NCBI GenBank assembly: GCA_024636225.1
Contig: JAGXHN010000033.1
Coordinates: 1-52,591, forward strand
Length of the DNA: 52,591 nt
Reading direction: 5' to 3'
From: Desulfuromonadaceae bacterium
GTDB lineage: Bacteria > Desulfobacterota > Desulfuromonadia > Desulfuromonadales > UBA2294
Shown here: positions 8,460-17,452 of the stretch, piece by piece
Layout of the letters: each line of letters begins with the position of its first letter
Numbering within the stretch: position 1 is the first letter of the stretch
Notes under the pieces: model-generated
What the model was told of the DNA's origin: nothing
The model's database searches: none
The model's input: the letters and a program-made list of their open reading frames with translations, nothing else
Position numbers and translations under genes: made by a program

Positions 8460-11144
8460 ATGTCGTCACTCTCTATTCGGCGCCGATTACAATTCGGTTT
8501 TATGATTCTTGTTTTGCTGGTCACTGCCCTGTGTGCTTTCAACATCTGGAGTTCAGGACGATTGGCGACGGCCAACAACTCAATGTCAAAAGCTCTCGAG
8601 GCCGCACTGGTGGCGGAGGAAAAGTCTGCACAAATCAGCAAATGGGTCAATCTTCTTGATCGGGTCACAGCCGGGCAGGATGCAGCCATGCGACAGTTGG
8701 CTGAAGCCGTGATCAACAACAATGAAACAGCAGCGCTCTATCCAGACGGCTCGAAACAACCTCTTAATCAGCTGTTAGCATCGGCAGAGATTGACCAAAT
8801 CCTTATTTTCCTGCAAAAGGACTTGCAGGCACGGGAAAGATTCAAACATCTTCAGACGCAACTAAGCGATACCAATCAGCAGATCATAGAGACTTGGCGC
8901 CCGCGACATGGCGAAATGCTGCGTGAATTGAACGCTCTGAAGCGCACGCTTTTGTACTGGAATCTGAAAATAACCAATATGCTTTTTCTGAAGAGTTCAA
9001 TCGGGGAGGTTTACGAAAATATTGGCGAGACTCCGATCGAAATCTTCCGCCAAAGTCCTACCTATCAAACTTACTACAAGGCTTTCCCGCAACTAAAGAG
9101 TGCGTTCGAACAGTTAACAGCGATGAATCAATCCCTGTATGCAGCAACGGACCGACTCGACAGGTTGACCCTTTCAGGCGACTGGAACGAAGTGAATCGG
9201 TTCTACCGTGACAATTTTCCGACATTGATCAAATCGATTGCCGTTGAAATTGACTCTGTTCTGGCGGTGGAAAATCAGGCCGGGAGCGCTCAGCAGCGGA
9301 CAATGGCAATATTGAACGGAAGTCTGCGCGACGCAAACCGGGAATTATTCCAAAATCTGACGACTTTGAACAAAGAGCTGCGGATGGCGCTGACCGGCAG
9401 TGCTGAGATTGTAGCCGCCAAGACGGCAGCATTGCAGAGTAAACGGACCGAGGCGGCCGAGCTTGTGGATTCTGCGGCTTTCTACAATATCGCTCTTTCT
9501 TTGAGCGTTATTATCCTCGGGATTATTGGCAGCCTCCTGATAACGCGGTCGGTTGTCATCCCCTTGAACGAGGTGGTCGAAAAGATGGAAGATGTGGCCC
9601 GGGGGGAAGGGGATCTGACCCAAACCATCAACGTCACGGCCAAACATGAGATGGGGATGCTGGCAAATAATTTCAACCAGTTCGTCTGCCGGCTTCGGGA
9701 AATAATCCGGCGATCGCGCGTGATGTTTGCTGCTCTGCGCGCGGCGGTCGGAAAGATCGATAAGGCTGCAAACAAGGTTCGCAGCGGGGCTCGGCAACAA
9801 GAGAATTACCTGAAGGATGCCGCCGACGGTCTGACCGCAGTCGACCAATATTGCCGGACGATTGCGTCAAGTACAGAGAGGGTTCTTGAAGCGACGAGAG
9901 AGAGTTCATCGGCGACATTGGAGATGAATGGCGTCATCGAAGAGATCGCTGATCAGACCGATCGTCTTTTTGCCCTCGTCGAGGAGGTGACCTCATCGAA
10001 TCACGAAATGTCCGTGTCGAGTCGTGAAATTTCCGGAAATATCAGCGATTTTGCCGGAAACATGGAGCAGATCAGTGGTTCGATACAGACCATGGATGGG
10101 CGAACGGCGCGGATCGAAGCTCTGGCCGAACAGACGCATCTTCAGGCCGATCAAGTTGTTAAACATGCCCGGGAAGGGAGGGCCGCCGTTGCAACTTCGA
10201 TTTGCGGTGTCGAAAAACTGAACTCAGTCGTTTTGGAGGCCTGTGAAGCGATGACGCAGCTCGGCGCCGAATCAGAGGCGATCGGTCAGGTTCTGCAAGT
10301 CATTGACGATATTTCAGACCAGACCCACCTGCTCTCTCTTAATGCACGGATCATTGCCGCCCAGGCCGGCTCACACGGTCTGGCTTTCGGTGTGGTTGCC
10401 GATGAGATCCGTCAGCTTGCTGAACGGACTGTTATATCGACGCACGAAATTGCCATGATTATCGATAAGGTTCAAAAGGGGACGACCAAGGCGGTCAATG
10501 CGATCAATGATGGCAGCTCCAGAATTGAACAGGAAGTCACCTTGGTGCGTGCAGCCGGTGAGCGTTTGGCCGAGATCGAGGAAAGTTCGAACCGTTCGTC
10601 GCAACAGGTTGAAGAGATTGTTCATGTCGCCCACGAACAGTCTGTCGAAAGCAGACGAATGACCGAAAATATAGAACAGGCGATCGGGACAATTCACCAG
10701 ATTTCCACCACTGTTCAGCAGCAGAGCCAAGGTTTGCAGCTGGCGGCCGCAGCATCAGAAAATGTGCGCGAAATTGCATTTATGTTGCGACGGGGGACGG
10801 AAGAACAGAACCAGGGGAGCCGGATGATCAGCTTGGGGATAGAACAAATTTTAACAATGATCGAGGAGATCGGTCAGGCGACGCAGAGTCAGTCCGATCA
10901 CAGCCGTAATCTTGTCACTCTGTTTGAAAAAGTGCGCGTGATCGCTAAAGAAAATATCGAGAGTTCGGCCGATCTCGAAATTATCGTAGTTGAGTTGGTT
11001 GATAACACCGCCGGCCTCGAACAGGAACTCGGAAAATTCAATATAGGATCCGTGAATACAGATAATCTCTCTGTTTTACACCGGTCTGACAAATTGAACA
11101 TCCCGCCAGCCAATCTGATGCCATTGAATGTCGTTAATGAGTAA
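8460..11144 (+). CDS. Methyl-accepting chemotaxis protein with altered signalling tip
   Basis: Membrane chemoreceptor of 894 aa. Helix 1 is residues about 12-32, followed by a periplasmic sensor of about 310 residues with heptad-like helices. Helix 2 is about 341-362 ('LSLSVIILGIIGSLLI'), then a HAMP domain ('VEKMEDVARGEGDLTQ') and a long cytoplasmic coiled coil. The tip (about residue 626) reads 'LNARIIAAQAGSHGLAFGVV' where Tsr-like receptors read NAAxEAARAGEQGRGF; the contact Glu, Arg and second Glu are Ile, Gln and Ser. The open frame extends to a GTG at 8388, but ATG 8460 gives a standard receptor N-terminus with AAGGGG upstream. Ligand unknown. Followed by a Cys-rich protein and a receiver. 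Confidence 0.92.
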   Translation: MSSLSIRRRLQFGFMILVLLVTALCAFNIWSSGRLATANNSMSKALEAALVAEEKSAQISKWVNLLDRVTAGQDAAMRQLAEAVINNNETAALYPDGSKQPLNQLLASAEIDQILIFLQKDLQARERFKHLQTQLSDTNQQIIETWRPRHGEMLRELNALKRTLLYWNLKITNMLFLKSSIGEVYENIGETPIEIFRQSPTYQTYYKAFPQLKSAFEQLTAMNQSLYAATDRLDRLTLSGDWNEVNRFYRDNFPTLIKSIAVEIDSVLAVENQAGSAQQRTMAILNGSLRDANRELFQNLTTLNKELRMALTGSAEIVAAKTAALQSKRTEAAELVDSAAFYNIALSLSVIILGIIGSLLITRSVVIPLNEVVEKMEDVARGEGDLTQTINVTAKHEMGMLANNFNQFVCRLREIIRRSRVMFAALRAAVGKIDKAANKVRSGARQQENYLKDAADGLTAVDQYCRTIASSTERVLEATRESSSATLEMNGVIEEIADQTDRLFALVEEVTSSNHEMSVSSREISGNISDFAGNMEQISGSIQTMDGRTARIEALAEQTHLQADQVVKHAREGRAAVATSICGVEKLNSVVLEACEAMTQLGAESEAIGQVLQVIDDISDQTHLLSLNARIIAAQAGSHGLAFGVVADEIRQLAERTVISTHEIAMIIDKVQKGTTKAVNAINDGSSRIEQEVTLVRAAGERLAEIEESSNRSSQQVEEIVHVAHEQSVESRRMTENIEQAIGTIHQISTTVQQQSQGLQLAAAASENVREIAFMLRRGTEEQNQGSRMISLGIEQILTMIEEIGQATQSQSDHSRNLVTLFEKVRVIAKENIESSADLEIIVVELVDNTAGLEQELGKFNIGSVNTDNLSVLHRSDKLNIPPANLMPLNVVNE

Positions 11145-11249
11145 CACACGCAACTGCATCTGAATATCGAAACGAGCAGATGTTTTAAAAACAAAATATG
11201 CATGCGCTCATGCGCAGGATCTGCATAACGCTGTTAATAGGAGGAAATT

Positions 11250-11543
11250 ATGAACAAACCTTTATGGGTTAATTTAAACGAGAAACATTCGACAGCCAAA
11301 GAGAGTCACTGCCCTTATTGTGATTTTGAGAAGATTGAATGTTGCGCCGCGACCTCAAAATGCTATTTGAACCGTACGACCAGAATGCGCTTTTGTCTTG
11401 GTGACGAGTTCGAAAATTGCGCCATTTTTCTAGCCAAAATATTACGTGGAGGAAAAATATCTCCCCCTGCAGAGGGGAAGCGTCGCCGGTGCCTGACAGT
11501 GGTCGGAAACTCATTCCTGGTCGATAGCAAGCAGCATTTTTAA
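11250..11543 (+). CDS. Cys-rich small protein of unknown function
   Basis: 97-aa protein with TAGGAGG upstream of its ATG. Eight cysteines are spaced C21, C24 (CPYC), C31-C32, C38, C49, C57 and one near 82, with no signal peptide. The pattern suggests a metal or iron-sulfur site in the cytosol, but no family is recognised. It lies 105 nt after a chemoreceptor and 10 nt before a receiver, so it probably belongs to the same signalling cassette, perhaps as a redox- or metal-responsive partner (inference). Confidence 0.75.
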   Translation: MNKPLWVNLNEKHSTAKESHCPYCDFEKIECCAATSKCYLNRTTRMRFCLGDEFENCAIFLAKILRGGKISPPAEGKRRRCLTVVGNSFLVDSKQHF

Positions 11544-11553
11544 GGAGGAGTCC

Positions 11554-11997
11554 ATGGGAACAGCTTGCAGAAAAAAGGAGAGCGAGACACCTGATCGCCA
11601 AACAAAAAAGTCGGGACTGCCGTGCAAGAACCGGGTATTGATTGTCGAAGATGAGAAAGATCTCGCCGAGGTTCTCGAATACAATCTGAGTCGAAGCGGT
11701 TTCGAGGTATTGATCGCCCGGGATGGGCTGGAAGCCTGCCGGGTCATCGGGCGTGAAAAACCGGATTTGATTCTGCTCGACCTGATGTTGCCGCTGCTCG
11801 ATGGCTGGGAAGTCTGCCGCATGTTACGTACACACCATGACCCATTGCTGGCCAGAACACCTGTTATCATGCTCAGCGCCCTCAACTCGGACGAGAATCG
11901 TATTAAAGGGTATGATCTGGGCGCCGACCTCTATCTGTCCAAGCCTTACGTTCTTAAAGAAGTGATTCTCAAAAGCTGGCAATTACTGGAGAGATAA
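11554..11997 (+). CDS. Stand-alone response-regulator receiver protein
   Basis: 147-aa receiver domain with no output domain. After a basic 27-residue N-terminal extension come the acidic pocket 'LIVEDEKD', the phosphorylation Asp in 'LILLDLMLP', Ser in 'VIMLSAL' and Lys in 'LYLSKPYVL'. AAGGAGGAG upstream of ATG 11554. It follows the Cys-rich gene by 10 nt. No histidine kinase of its own is adjacent on this strand; the convergent kinase is PhoR. It could serve a chemoreceptor array via CheA elsewhere, or act as a phosphate sink. Confidence 0.9.
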   Translation: MGTACRKKESETPDRQTKKSGLPCKNRVLIVEDEKDLAEVLEYNLSRSGFEVLIARDGLEACRVIGREKPDLILLDLMLPLLDGWEVCRMLRTHHDPLLARTPVIMLSALNSDENRIKGYDLGADLYLSKPYVLKEVILKSWQLLER

Positions 11998-12053
11998 TAC
12001 GACCCCCCTCCTCCCTTGCAAAAAAAGTGGCCGTAATCGAAACACAGACTTTG

Positions 12054-13832
12054 TTACGAGACAACCGGCAAGAGCAGAGTAAAGCAGCTCCCCTCCCCGG
12101 CGACACTTGTCATTTCCACTTCAGCACGATGAGCCTGAGCGACATGCTTGACGATCGACAGACCGAGACCGGTGCCGCCAAGATTGCGACTTCGCGCCTG
12201 ATCAACCCGGTAAAAACGCTCGAAGATTCGGGCTTGATGTTCTTTCTCGATTCCACAACCGAAATCCTGCACCCGAATTCCGATCTTCGATTCAAGCTCC
12301 AGCGCTTCGAGCACCACCTCTCCCCCAGGATCACTGTATTTGATAGCGTTTGTCAAAAGATTGATAATCGCCTGTTCCAAAAGGGGTGCATTGATCCGGG
12401 CATGGAGATGCTCCGGGCAGTTGATATTAAGCTTGATCTGCTGCTGCTGAAGCAGACTTTCACAAGCCATCCGCGAACTTTCCAGAACCGGACAGAGGAA
12501 GGAATCCGACATCTCCCACCCCCCCTGCATCGCCCCCTGTTCGATCCGTGCCAGATCGAGCAGATCCTCAACCAAGGCATTGAGCCGTTCATTCTGTTTA
12601 AAAATAATTTCCAAAAAACGCTGTTCGGCTGATCCGAGCGCATTCTCATCGAGCAGAGTTTCAACTGCCCCGCGAATGGCAGTGATCGGCGTTTTAAGTT
12701 CATGCGAAACATTGGCGACGAAATCACGCCGTACCGACTCCAGCTGACGCAAGCGGGTCAGATCGTGCAGGACGACCAATACTCCGACCCGCTCTTTCCC
12801 CTTGCCGGTCAACGGAGTTGCCTGTACATGCAGGTAACGCTTGTTCGGACCATGCAGCACCAGCTCATCCTCGAGCGGCTCCTGTTGGGCCAGAGCCTGT
12901 CGGATGAAACGCTGCAGACCGGCCTGACGGATCATTTCCTGAATCGGTCGTCCCGGTTTTAATTTGGCGGAGAGATCAAAAAGCGCGGCCGCCGCGTTAT
13001 TCATGCGAATGACCCGCTCGCCGCTGTCGACCGCAACGATCCCTTCGATCATGCAACCGAGGATCGCTTCAATTTCTCTGCGCTGCTCAACTTCGCGATC
13101 GATCTTTTCAGCCAGATCGACCGCCATCTGATTCAGCGCCCCGGCCAGACGCCCCGTCTCTTCGGAGCCGGTCACTTCCAGTGGTGTATCGAGCTCCCCG
13201 CGCGAAAAACGCTGCGCCCCGATTGTCATCAATTCGAGTGGCCGACTGAGGCGGCGGGAGATCCACCAGCAGATCGGTGCCAGCAGCACCGCGATAATCA
13301 GGCCACCAAACGCCAGTTGCCAGTAAATCCCCGCGAGAGTCGCATCGATACCAGAGACCGACAGTGCCGTACGTATGTATCCGATCAGTCGGCCTGTTTC
13401 GTAGACCGGAATCGCCACATACATCAACTTCTGCCCCAGGGTATGGCTGAAGCGGACCGATGTCCCCGGCTGGCCGGCAAACGCTTGCAGAACTTCGGGT
13501 CGTTGACCATGGTTATCCATCAGCAGAGCATCGTCGTGAGAATCGGCCAGAACCAGACCATCGTTCAAGATGACTGTAATCCGGGTTCCGGACTGCTCGC
13601 CGAGCCGTTTAACCAGTGCTATCAAACTCTTCTGGTCACGACCGCTGAATTCTCCCTTGAGCTGATATTCAACCAGTCGGGCGCGGGCCCCCAGATCGCT
13701 CGAAGTCTGCTCATAATGAAAACGGCGCAGTTCGCCGGAGACGTACCAGCCGACCACCAGTAAGACCAGATAGACCAAAAGCAGATAAGAGGGGTAGAGT
13801 TGCCAGACCAGCCGACGCTTTTTCAGATTCAT
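12054..13832 (-). CDS. phoR: Phosphate-regulon sensor kinase PhoR
   Basis: Membrane histidine kinase of 592 aa, partner of PhoB. Membrane helices at about 12-34 and 165-185 flank an extracytoplasmic domain. HAMP follows, then a PAS domain ('MIEGIVAVDSGERVIRMNNA'), the HisKA motif 'VSHELKTPITAIRG' near residue 375, and ATP-binding boxes 'NLLTNAIKYSD', 'VQDFGCGIEK' and 'GGTGLGLSIVKHV'. The longest frame opens at 13889, but ATG 13832 overlaps the phoB stop as ATGA and has AGGAGGGGG upstream. It is convergent with the receiver gene, 56 nt away. The PhoR assignment rests on architecture and pairing with PhoB. Confidence 0.92.
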   Translation of the reverse strand: MNLKKRRLVWQLYPSYLLLVYLVLLVVGWYVSGELRRFHYEQTSSDLGARARLVEYQLKGEFSGRDQKSLIALVKRLGEQSGTRITVILNDGLVLADSHDDALLMDNHGQRPEVLQAFAGQPGTSVRFSHTLGQKLMYVAIPVYETGRLIGYIRTALSVSGIDATLAGIYWQLAFGGLIIAVLLAPICWWISRRLSRPLELMTIGAQRFSRGELDTPLEVTGSEETGRLAGALNQMAVDLAEKIDREVEQRREIEAILGCMIEGIVAVDSGERVIRMNNAAAALFDLSAKLKPGRPIQEMIRQAGLQRFIRQALAQQEPLEDELVLHGPNKRYLHVQATPLTGKGKERVGVLVVLHDLTRLRQLESVRRDFVANVSHELKTPITAIRGAVETLLDENALGSAEQRFLEIIFKQNERLNALVEDLLDLARIEQGAMQGGWEMSDSFLCPVLESSRMACESLLQQQQIKLNINCPEHLHARINAPLLEQAIINLLTNAIKYSDPGGEVVLEALELESKIGIRVQDFGCGIEKEHQARIFERFYRVDQARSRNLGGTGLGLSIVKHVAQAHRAEVEMTSVAGEGSCFTLLLPVVS

Positions 13833-14530
13833 ACCCCCTCCTGAAAACGGTACCCAACGCCACGAACGGTTTCGATATAATGGCCGCATGGTCCGAGCTT
13901 TTTCCGCAATCCGGCAATCTGCACATCGACCGCCCGGTCGGTAACGATGTAATCCTCTCCGCGCACAGCATTAACAAGTTGATAACGCGTGAAGACCCAG
14001 CCCGGTTTTCTGGCCAGCACTTCAAGGACCTTGAATTCGGTAAATGTGAGTTCGACGGGTTTCCCTTCGACTTGCACCAGATTGCGGCCAGGGTGAATAC
14101 TCAAATCAGCACGAATCAGCTCTTCGGCATCGGTCTCCTGTTGCAGAAAGTTTTTACGCCGCAGCACCGTCTGGATCCGGGCAAGCAGAACCTTGATACT
14201 GAACGGTTTGGTCATATAATCATCAGCACCGAGCTCCAGGCCGCGAACAACATCCTCTTCTTCGCCGCAAGCGGTGAGCATGATGATCGGGATTTCGCTG
14301 CCGGATTCATCACTGCGCAACCGCCGACAGACGTCAAGACCACCGATCCCGGGGAGCATCAGATCGAGCAAAATCAAATCCGGACTTTTCGCTGCAATCT
14401 GCGCCAAAGCCTCTTCGCCATTCTCGGCACAGTCGGCAATATAGCCTGCCTTGATCAGATTGAAATGGAGCAGCGCGAGAATATCTTCTTCATCTTCCAC
14501 GACCAGTATCCGTTTTTTTGTCTCAGTCAT
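13829..14530 (-). CDS. phoB: Phosphate-regulon response regulator PhoB
   Basis: OmpR/PhoB-type transcription factor of 233 aa. The N-terminal receiver shows 'ILVVEDEEDI', phospho-Asp in 'LILLDLMLP', Thr in 'IIMLTACGEEED' and Lys in 'DDYMTKPF'. The C-terminal winged helix ends 'DVQIAGLRKKLG...IETVRGVGYRF'. It precedes phoR with an ATGA overlap, so the pair is cotranscribed. Expected target: pst promoters, such as the Pho-box-like repeat at 3011-3028. Its promoter region (14531-14721) is shared with the divergent thioesterase gene. Confidence 0.93.
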   Translation of the reverse strand: MTETKKRILVVEDEEDILALLHFNLIKAGYIADCAENGEEALAQIAAKSPDLILLDLMLPGIGGLDVCRRLRSDESGSEIPIIMLTACGEEEDVVRGLELGADDYMTKPFSIKVLLARIQTVLRRKNFLQQETDAEELIRADLSIHPGRNLVQVEGKPVELTFTEFKVLEVLARKPGWVFTRYQLVNAVRGEDYIVTDRAVDVQIAGLRKKLGPCGHYIETVRGVGYRFQEGV

Positions 14531-14721
14531 ATTACCTCGCCATCAAAGCAAACATCTGTATCTTATTAACCGAACATTGTAAGGATAACATGAGGAGACG
14601 ATAAAAAAGATCTGAAATCATATTCACAATGTTGCAGATAATATTGCACTTTATTGCGAACGAAAAAATAAAGGTTAGTCTTGAAAGCAAGGAGAACATC
14701 AACATCGGTCAGGAGTTAATT

Positions 14722-15150
14722 ATGAAAAACAGCTTGCAAAGCGGCATGACCTATACCCACCGTTATCAGGTTCCAGCAGAAAAAACAGTTCCCTATGTCT
14801 ATCAGGAATCGGTGCTCTTTCAGGCGATGCCTCAGGTCTTTGCTACCGCCTATATGATCGGACTTATGGAGTGGGCCTGTATGGAAGCGTTACAGCCTCA
14901 CATGGAAGAAGGGGAGATCAGCCTCGGCACCAATATCTGCGTGTCACATTCGGCTGCCACTCCTCCAGGAATGAAGGTAGAAGTCAAAGTCTCTTTACTG
15001 GAAGTGGACGGTGCAAAGACAAAATGGTCGATCATTGCCCAGGATGAACAGGGTCTGATCGGGGAAGGGACGCACGAGAGGTTTTCCATCAATAGAGAAA
15101 AGTTCGAAAGCATTGTCGCAAAGAAAACCGGCCAAAAAAATAAAGGATGA
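14722..15150 (+). CDS. FlK-like acyl-CoA thioesterase (hotdog fold)
   Basis: Single-domain hotdog thioesterase of 142 aa. The stretch 'PQVFATAYMIGLMEWACMEAL' contains the Thr and Glu, and 'VSHSAATPPGMKVEV' the His, that match the catalytic Thr-Glu-His set of fluoroacetyl-CoA thioesterase FlK and relatives. The frame opens at 14629, but ATG 14722 has AGGAG 6 nt upstream and gives the usual family length. In this group of bacteria such enzymes probably hydrolyse a small acyl-CoA; the natural substrate is unknown. It is divergent from phoB and convergent with rnd. Confidence 0.85.
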   Translation: MKNSLQSGMTYTHRYQVPAEKTVPYVYQESVLFQAMPQVFATAYMIGLMEWACMEALQPHMEEGEISLGTNICVSHSAATPPGMKVEVKVSLLEVDGAKTKWSIIAQDEQGLIGEGTHERFSINREKFESIVAKKTGQKNKG

Positions 15151-15240
15151 GCACCATAAGGACCCACCCTTTATCGCAGAAAAAGTGTAACAAAATATGC
15201 CGATTGACCGGTCGTTTTGTGCTTCGTATCCCTGGCCGGA

Positions 15241-16362
15241 TTAACTTTTCAGACTCGCTATTAACCCTTCACCCAGAACCTGCTTCTGCCACTTTTTCAA
15301 AGTGTCTACAGCATCTAAATCGGCAACCGAAACCGGGTTCAAGCGGGAGATCGTCTCAAGGGTTGTATTATTGATTAAGACGCCAGGGTCGAGCTGCAAG
15401 GCTAAGGCTTTGTCGGTGCGCCACTGTTTGAGTTTCATAAACCTCTTTTCTGCGGCCGGATCCTTCTCGCGGCGCGGTTGTCGCGGAAAAACCGGCAACT
15501 GCTCATCCGAAATCGCGTTCCCCCGGGACAACGCCTGGAGCAGTTTTGCACCAAATCGCTCAATCTGGCGTGACGACAACCCCTCAATCCCTTGCATCCC
15601 CTGCAGACTATCCGGGTTAACTTTTGCCAGATCAAGCAGCGATTTGTTCCCCATCACCTTAAACAGCGGGGAATTACGACTCTGCGCTTCTTGGGCCCGC
15701 CAACAGAGGAGCTCCTCGAGCCGGGCCAGCTGCCGTCGATCAAGTGTACCAGCCCCTTTAAAGCGAAGGAACTTCGGTCCGCCATTTTCGGCGAAGCCGA
15801 CCTGTTCCAAAAGGCGGCACTCTTCATCCACCCAATCGATCCGGCCGAGTTCGCGCAGTCTCGCCTCAAGGAGTTCGGCGAGTGGGTGCAGATGCCGGGT
15901 ATCTTCCGCGGCATAATGTGCCATTTCTTCCGGAAGGGGGCGCAGCGACCAATCCGCCTTCTGATATTTTTTATCGAGGCTCACTCCAAAAAATTTACCG
16001 AGCAGGTCATTCAGACCGATTTTTGGCTCGCCGCAAAACTGGGCACTGATCATCGTATCGAACAGGCCATTGACGCAAAAACCGAAATCGCGGCGCAGAC
16101 TGCGCAGATCATAGTCGCCAGCATGAAAAATCTTGCGGATAGAGGGATCGGCCAGAACCGGCCCGAGGGGGGCAAGATCGACTGCCAGCGGATCGACCAG
16201 AACGGTTCGCTTCGATCCTGTGAACTGCAGCAGGCAGACTTTTTCCTGATAGTTATGCAGAGCGTCGGCCTCAAGATCGACGCCGATTACGGTATCCTCA
16301 GCCAGTTCGGCGGCGAGTGTTTCAATTTCTCTCTCAGTGGTTAATATTTCAATCCCAGACAT
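15241..16362 (-). CDS. rnd: Ribonuclease D
   Basis: 3'-5' exoribonuclease acting on tRNA and small-RNA 3' ends. The 373-aa protein has the DEDDy exonuclease residues: Asp and Glu in 'VIGVDLEADAL', Asp in 'HAGDYDLRSL', and Tyr/Asp in 'HYAAEDTRHL'. HRDC-type helices follow ('LLCWRAQEAQSRN', 'GIEGLSSRQIERFG'). The frame opens at 16383; ATG 16362 has AGAAGGG upstream and overlaps mutY by 14 nt, so it is preferred. Last gene of the menaquinone/hisC/mutY operon. No clear hairpin terminator is seen in the 90 nt after it. Confidence 0.92.
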   Translation of the reverse strand: MSGIEILTTEREIETLAAELAEDTVIGVDLEADALHNYQEKVCLLQFTGSKRTVLVDPLAVDLAPLGPVLADPSIRKIFHAGDYDLRSLRRDFGFCVNGLFDTMISAQFCGEPKIGLNDLLGKFFGVSLDKKYQKADWSLRPLPEEMAHYAAEDTRHLHPLAELLEARLRELGRIDWVDEECRLLEQVGFAENGGPKFLRFKGAGTLDRRQLARLEELLCWRAQEAQSRNSPLFKVMGNKSLLDLAKVNPDSLQGMQGIEGLSSRQIERFGAKLLQALSRGNAISDEQLPVFPRQPRREKDPAAEKRFMKLKQWRTDKALALQLDPGVLINNTTLETISRLNPVSVADLDAVDTLKKWQKQVLGEGLIASLKS

Positions 16363-17452
16363 CAGTTGCCCTTCTTTTTGCACGGCTCAAAGCCAGTGCT
16401 TTTTTGTGTGCTCCGTGCAGTGCAAGCTTGTCGAGATCTGCATCGGATTGCCAGTACAGATCGTGATCTGTTTTGATTTGTACCAGACTGCACGAAAGAG
16501 TATAGACCTCAGCTTCCAGCCGAAAGTGGCTGTAGCTGTGGCGGATGGTACCGATATTTTCTGCAGTCGCTCGGCACCCATAGCTGCTTAACAGTTCACA
16601 AACCGCAGTCTCCGTCGCAACTCCATCGGGCAAATCGACCACTGGAAATTCGAGCATTCCGCCGAGCAGCCCCTCGGTTTTACGCCGTCGAATCAATTTT
16701 TTATTATTGGAGACGATCAGTATAATTGCCTGGCGACGTGTCGGTACTTTCATTTTTGGCCGAAACAGCGGCACAACAGCTGTCAGGTCGAAGGCCTTGG
16801 CGAGGCAGAGTTCAGCAAGGGGGCATTTTTCACAGCCGGGACATTTCGGCGTGCAGACCGTGGCCCCGAGATCCATGATCGCCTGTGTATAATCGTGCGC
16901 GCTGAGCACTGGAACCAACTGCTGTGCCACACGCCACAAACTCTTTTCGACACTACGATCCCGCGCCGGTGCGCGCACCGCAAAAAGTCGACAGAGAATG
17001 CGCCGGACGTTCCCGTCGAGAATCGGCTCCGGCAGATCAAACGCAAGAGCTGCGATCGCTCCGGCAGTCGATCGGCCGATTCCGGGGAGCTGCTGTAACT
17101 GTTCCACACTCGGCGGGAATTGGCCATTTTTTTCGGCAACAACCTGTTGCGCCGTCTTATGCAGATTGCGGGCACGCGAATAGTAGCCGAGCCCGGCCCA
17201 GAGTGTCAGTACCTCTTCAACCGTCGCTGCAGCCAGTGTCTCAATATCGGGGAATCGCACAAGAAAACGGTGATAGTAATCGATAACGGCCGTAACGGTG
17301 GTCTGCTGCAGCATGATCTCAGAAAGCCAGATGCGATAAGGATCCCGACTGTTGCGCCACGGCAGATCCCGCCCCTGCGCTCTATACCAGGCGAGCAGTC
17401 GCTCGGTCATCAATTCGGCAGGAAACGGTAACTTTCCCGCACTATTTTCCAT
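16349..17452 (-). CDS. mutY: A/G-specific adenine glycosylase MutY
   Basis: DNA repair glycosylase removing A opposite 8-oxoG. The 367-aa protein shows the catalytic Glu in '[12 protein letters not shown]', helix-hairpin-helix '[17 protein letters not shown]' with catalytic Asp in '[10 protein letters not shown]', and the iron-sulfur loop C-x6-C-x2-C-x5-C ([17 protein letters not shown]). A C-terminal NUDIX-like 8-oxoG recognition domain follows ('[16 protein letters not shown]'). The open frame extends to 17647, but the first 65 residues overlap hisC in another frame, so ATG 17452 is chosen. It overlaps hisC by 11 nt and rnd by 14 nt. Confidence 0.94.
   Translation of the reverse strand: MENSAGKLPFPAELMTERLLAWYRAQGRDLPWRNSRDPYRIWLSEIMLQQTTVTAVIDYYHRFLVRFPDIETLAAATVEEVLTLWAGLGYYSRARNLHKTAQQVVAEKNGQFPPSVEQLQQLPGIGRSTAGAIAALAFDLPEPILDGNVRRILCRLFAVRAPARDRSVEKSLWRVAQQLVPVLSAHDYTQAIMDLGATVCTPKCPGCEKCPLAELCLAKAFDLTAVVPLFRPKMKVPTRRQAIILIVSNNKKLIRRRKTEGLLGGMLEFPVVDLPDGVATETAVCELLSSYGCRATAENIGTIRHSYSHFRLEAEVYTLSCSLVQIKTDHDLYWQSDADLDKLALHGAHKKALALSRAKRRATDVWD

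Noticed and set aside
14573..14633. Inverted 8-mers AACATTGT/ACAATGTT between phoB and the thioesterase gene
   Set aside because: Arms are 45 bases apart and AT-rich; too weak to call an operator or terminator.
15592..16344. 250-codon plus-strand frame
   Set aside because: Antisense to rnd, which has all DEDD residues.
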